64,000 bases of DNA from a bacterium (GTDB lineage Bacteria > Planctomycetota > Planctomycetia > Pirellulales > Pirellulaceae). Below are positions 62,776-64,000 of the stretch, piece by piece (the first letter of the stretch is position 1; each line of letters begins with the position of its first letter). The position numbers were made by a program, and so were the translations under genes. A model generated the notes under the pieces. It was not told where the DNA came from, ran no database searches, and saw only the letters and a list, made by a program, of their open reading frames with translations. The stretch is taken from the NCBI GenBank assembly GCA_016124445.1, contig WGNR01000020.1, forward strand, positions 310,001 to 374,000, read 5' to 3'.

Positions 62776-64000
62776 TTAGCCGGCATTGACACTTTCGCGC
62801 GCATCTTGCGGCATGCGGCTTTCGGCCAGGCTGGTGTCGATGTCCAAGTGCATGACAACGCTCCAGCGACCTTCGGAATCGCCTTGGACCCACCAGTGCG
62901 GCATCAGGCAAGTGCTTTGATGAACCATCTCGAAGCCACCTTCCGACTGGCTGACCGTCGAGATCGGGAAGGTCCAGATACTGGTTGGGCGATCGGCATT
63001 CCAGCGGCAATCGATCCCTAGCCATTCATCCTTCATGCCCAGATCTTGAACTTCGTGGAGATCCAACCGAGTACCGAGGTGACCCAGCTTGGTGCCATTG
63101 GCCTGATGGAAGTAACGATCGTCGGCGCCCGCAGGCAGTCCAGCCAGATTCATTTCGACGGCGAAGTGCAGCACTTGATCTTGCGGCAGGCCTTCCAGCA
63201 GGTAGGCGATTTCCAGCGTGCTGCTACCGGCCGAGAGCGTAACCCCCTTGGTGATCTTCAGCGGAATTCCCCAAGCGTTGCCCAGCCGCGACATCTGCAC
63301 CTGGATGCGATCAGGGTTGCGGCGAACTTTGGCCTCGAATCGCGAACCGACAAAGTCGCCCCGTTCCATCGTCTCGTTCAACGCGACTTGATCGACCGTC
63401 GCATTGTTGTCGAAGAAGTGATCGACCAGCATCTTGCGCTGATAGTTGTCGTACTGTAGCATCTTGTCGAGGCCTTCCTGCTTGAAGACAACTCGATCGT
63501 GAATCGATGCGACATCGCCACCGCTATTGGAAGGCCCGGCGAGCACTTTGCGATGATACGCTTCAGGGCGGCGCGAAAGCGTGGCCAGCAGGTTGTGGCA
63601 GATCGAACGAACGTCGAGTTCGTAGATCGTTCCGCCGGTTGCTGGAGCGAGGAACGCGGTCAGCTTCTCATCTTCCAGGCGAACCTCTTGGCGGGCATCG
63701 AGGTTGAAGTCTGCGACTTCCGCTTCCACGAAGCTGCCGGACTTGTGTTCTGCCTGGTCGAGCAGATTCTCGGCCGCGATCAAGTGGTTGTAGACTGCGT
63801 TGCGAAGGTGCGGCAGGTAAGTTCCGCCAAAGGCACCATGCCAATAGCTGCAATTGCACTGACCGCGGTACAGTTCGGTCTTGGCCAAGGCCAGCAGACG
63901 CTCGTCGCCACCATTCGCTTCGGCGGCGGCCAGGCGATTGCTGATGCCCAAAGCACGGCAATACATCTCGTCAGTTTCTGGATAGCGAACCTTGAAGTTC
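62776..64000 (-). CDS. GH57-type alpha-amylase/4-alpha-glucanotransferase, C-terminal part (5' end cut)
   Basis: The frame is open past base 64000, so the N-terminus is outside the window; about 408 residues are visible. The segment RGQCNCSYWHGAFGGTYLPHLRNAVYNHLIAAENLL matches the end of the GH57 catalytic region (DUF1925 region), and the rest is a beta-rich DUF1926-like domain (FLAPATGGTIYELDV, FEMVHQSTCLMPHWWVQGDS). Enzymes of this type act on alpha-1,4-glucans such as glycogen. Catalytic residues lie upstream and cannot be seen. It ends with a terminator at 62708-62735. Confidence 0.8.
   Translation of the reverse strand, partial: NFKVRYPETDEMYCRALGISNRLAAAEANGGDERLLALAKTELYRGQCNCSYWHGAFGGTYLPHLRNAVYNHLIAAENLLDQAEHKSGSFVEAEVADFNLDARQEVRLEDEKLTAFLAPATGGTIYELDVRSICHNLLATLSRRPEAYHRKVLAGPSNSGGDVASIHDRVVFKQEGLDKMLQYDNYQRKMLVDHFFDNNATVDQVALNETMERGDFVGSRFEAKVRRNPDRIQVQMSRLGNAWGIPLKITKGVTLSAGSSTLEIAYLLEGLPQDQVLHFAVEMNLAGLPAGADDRYFHQANGTKLGHLGTRLDLHEVQDLGMKDEWLGIDCRWNADRPTSIWTFPISTVSQSEGGFEMVHQSTCLMPHWWVQGDSEGRWSVVMHLDIDTSLAESRMPQDARESVNAG

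Overview
The window looks like a chromosomal segment of a planctomycete, probably a Pirellulaceae member such as Blastopirellula or Bremerella. That is inferred from the gene set: a DUF1559 pseudopilin-like protein, a YTV-repeat cysteine-rich wall protein, two DUF1501 proteins with Tat signals, a PSD1-type protein with DUF1549/DUF1553, several Gfo/Idh/MocA oxidoreductases and sugar-phosphate isomerases, and many secreted hypothetical proteins. Shine-Dalgarno sites are clear for some genes and absent for others. I see no phage, insertion sequence, CRISPR array, rRNA operon or recognisable defence system. One tRNA (His) is present.

Layout. 1-9.2 kb: partial DUF1559 gene (-), MOSC protein (+), a strongly structured non-coding interval ending in a terminator (2.3-2.57 kb), a secreted protein, rlmN (-), a basic small protein, a lipoprotein, hypothetical genes and a conserved 479-residue protein of unknown role. 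9.6-16.6 kb: DUF1501 protein, two small membrane or exported proteins, the lutA-lutB-lutC lactate-oxidation operon (-) and a divergent histidine kinase. 16.8-18.8 kb: YTV-repeat protein with its terminator, a DUF1653 protein and tRNA-His. 18.8-28.7 kb: creatininase family, a DUF1570 metallopeptidase-like/LRR fusion, a sugar isomerase, a secreted protein with an STN-like segment, two small secreted proteins and three hypothetical genes. 28.7-34.9 kb: oligoendopeptidase F, fabH, a DUF2750 protein, a roughly 750-base stretch with no gene, an NRDE/TANGO2-like protein and epmA. 34.9-46 kb: a WD40-like secreted protein, three tandem membrane paralogues, two Gfo/Idh/MocA oxidoreductases, an FG-GAP protein, a VOC protein and three tandem zinc-ribbon membrane paralogues. 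46-54.2 kb: DinG-like helicase, hisF, then a co-directional module of a PilT-type ATPase, a membrane-anchored GspE-like protein with ruined ATPase motifs, a CvpA-like membrane protein and a DUF4190-like protein. 54.2-64 kb: exported sugar isomerase, TerC protein, PSD1 + DUF1501 pair, HNH-like protein, TlpA-like thioredoxin and a GH57 enzyme running off the edge.

The most distinctive observations are the PilT plus pseudo-ATPase pair (TAATG overlap; Walker A lysine, Walker B glutamate and His box all lost in the second gene), the nested RNA fold at 2.3-2.57 kb, the DinG homologue with three of four iron-sulfur cysteines (first replaced by Ser), and the two classes of 28-residue repeats in the YTV protein. 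Most of the window is otherwise ordinary planctomycete chromosome.
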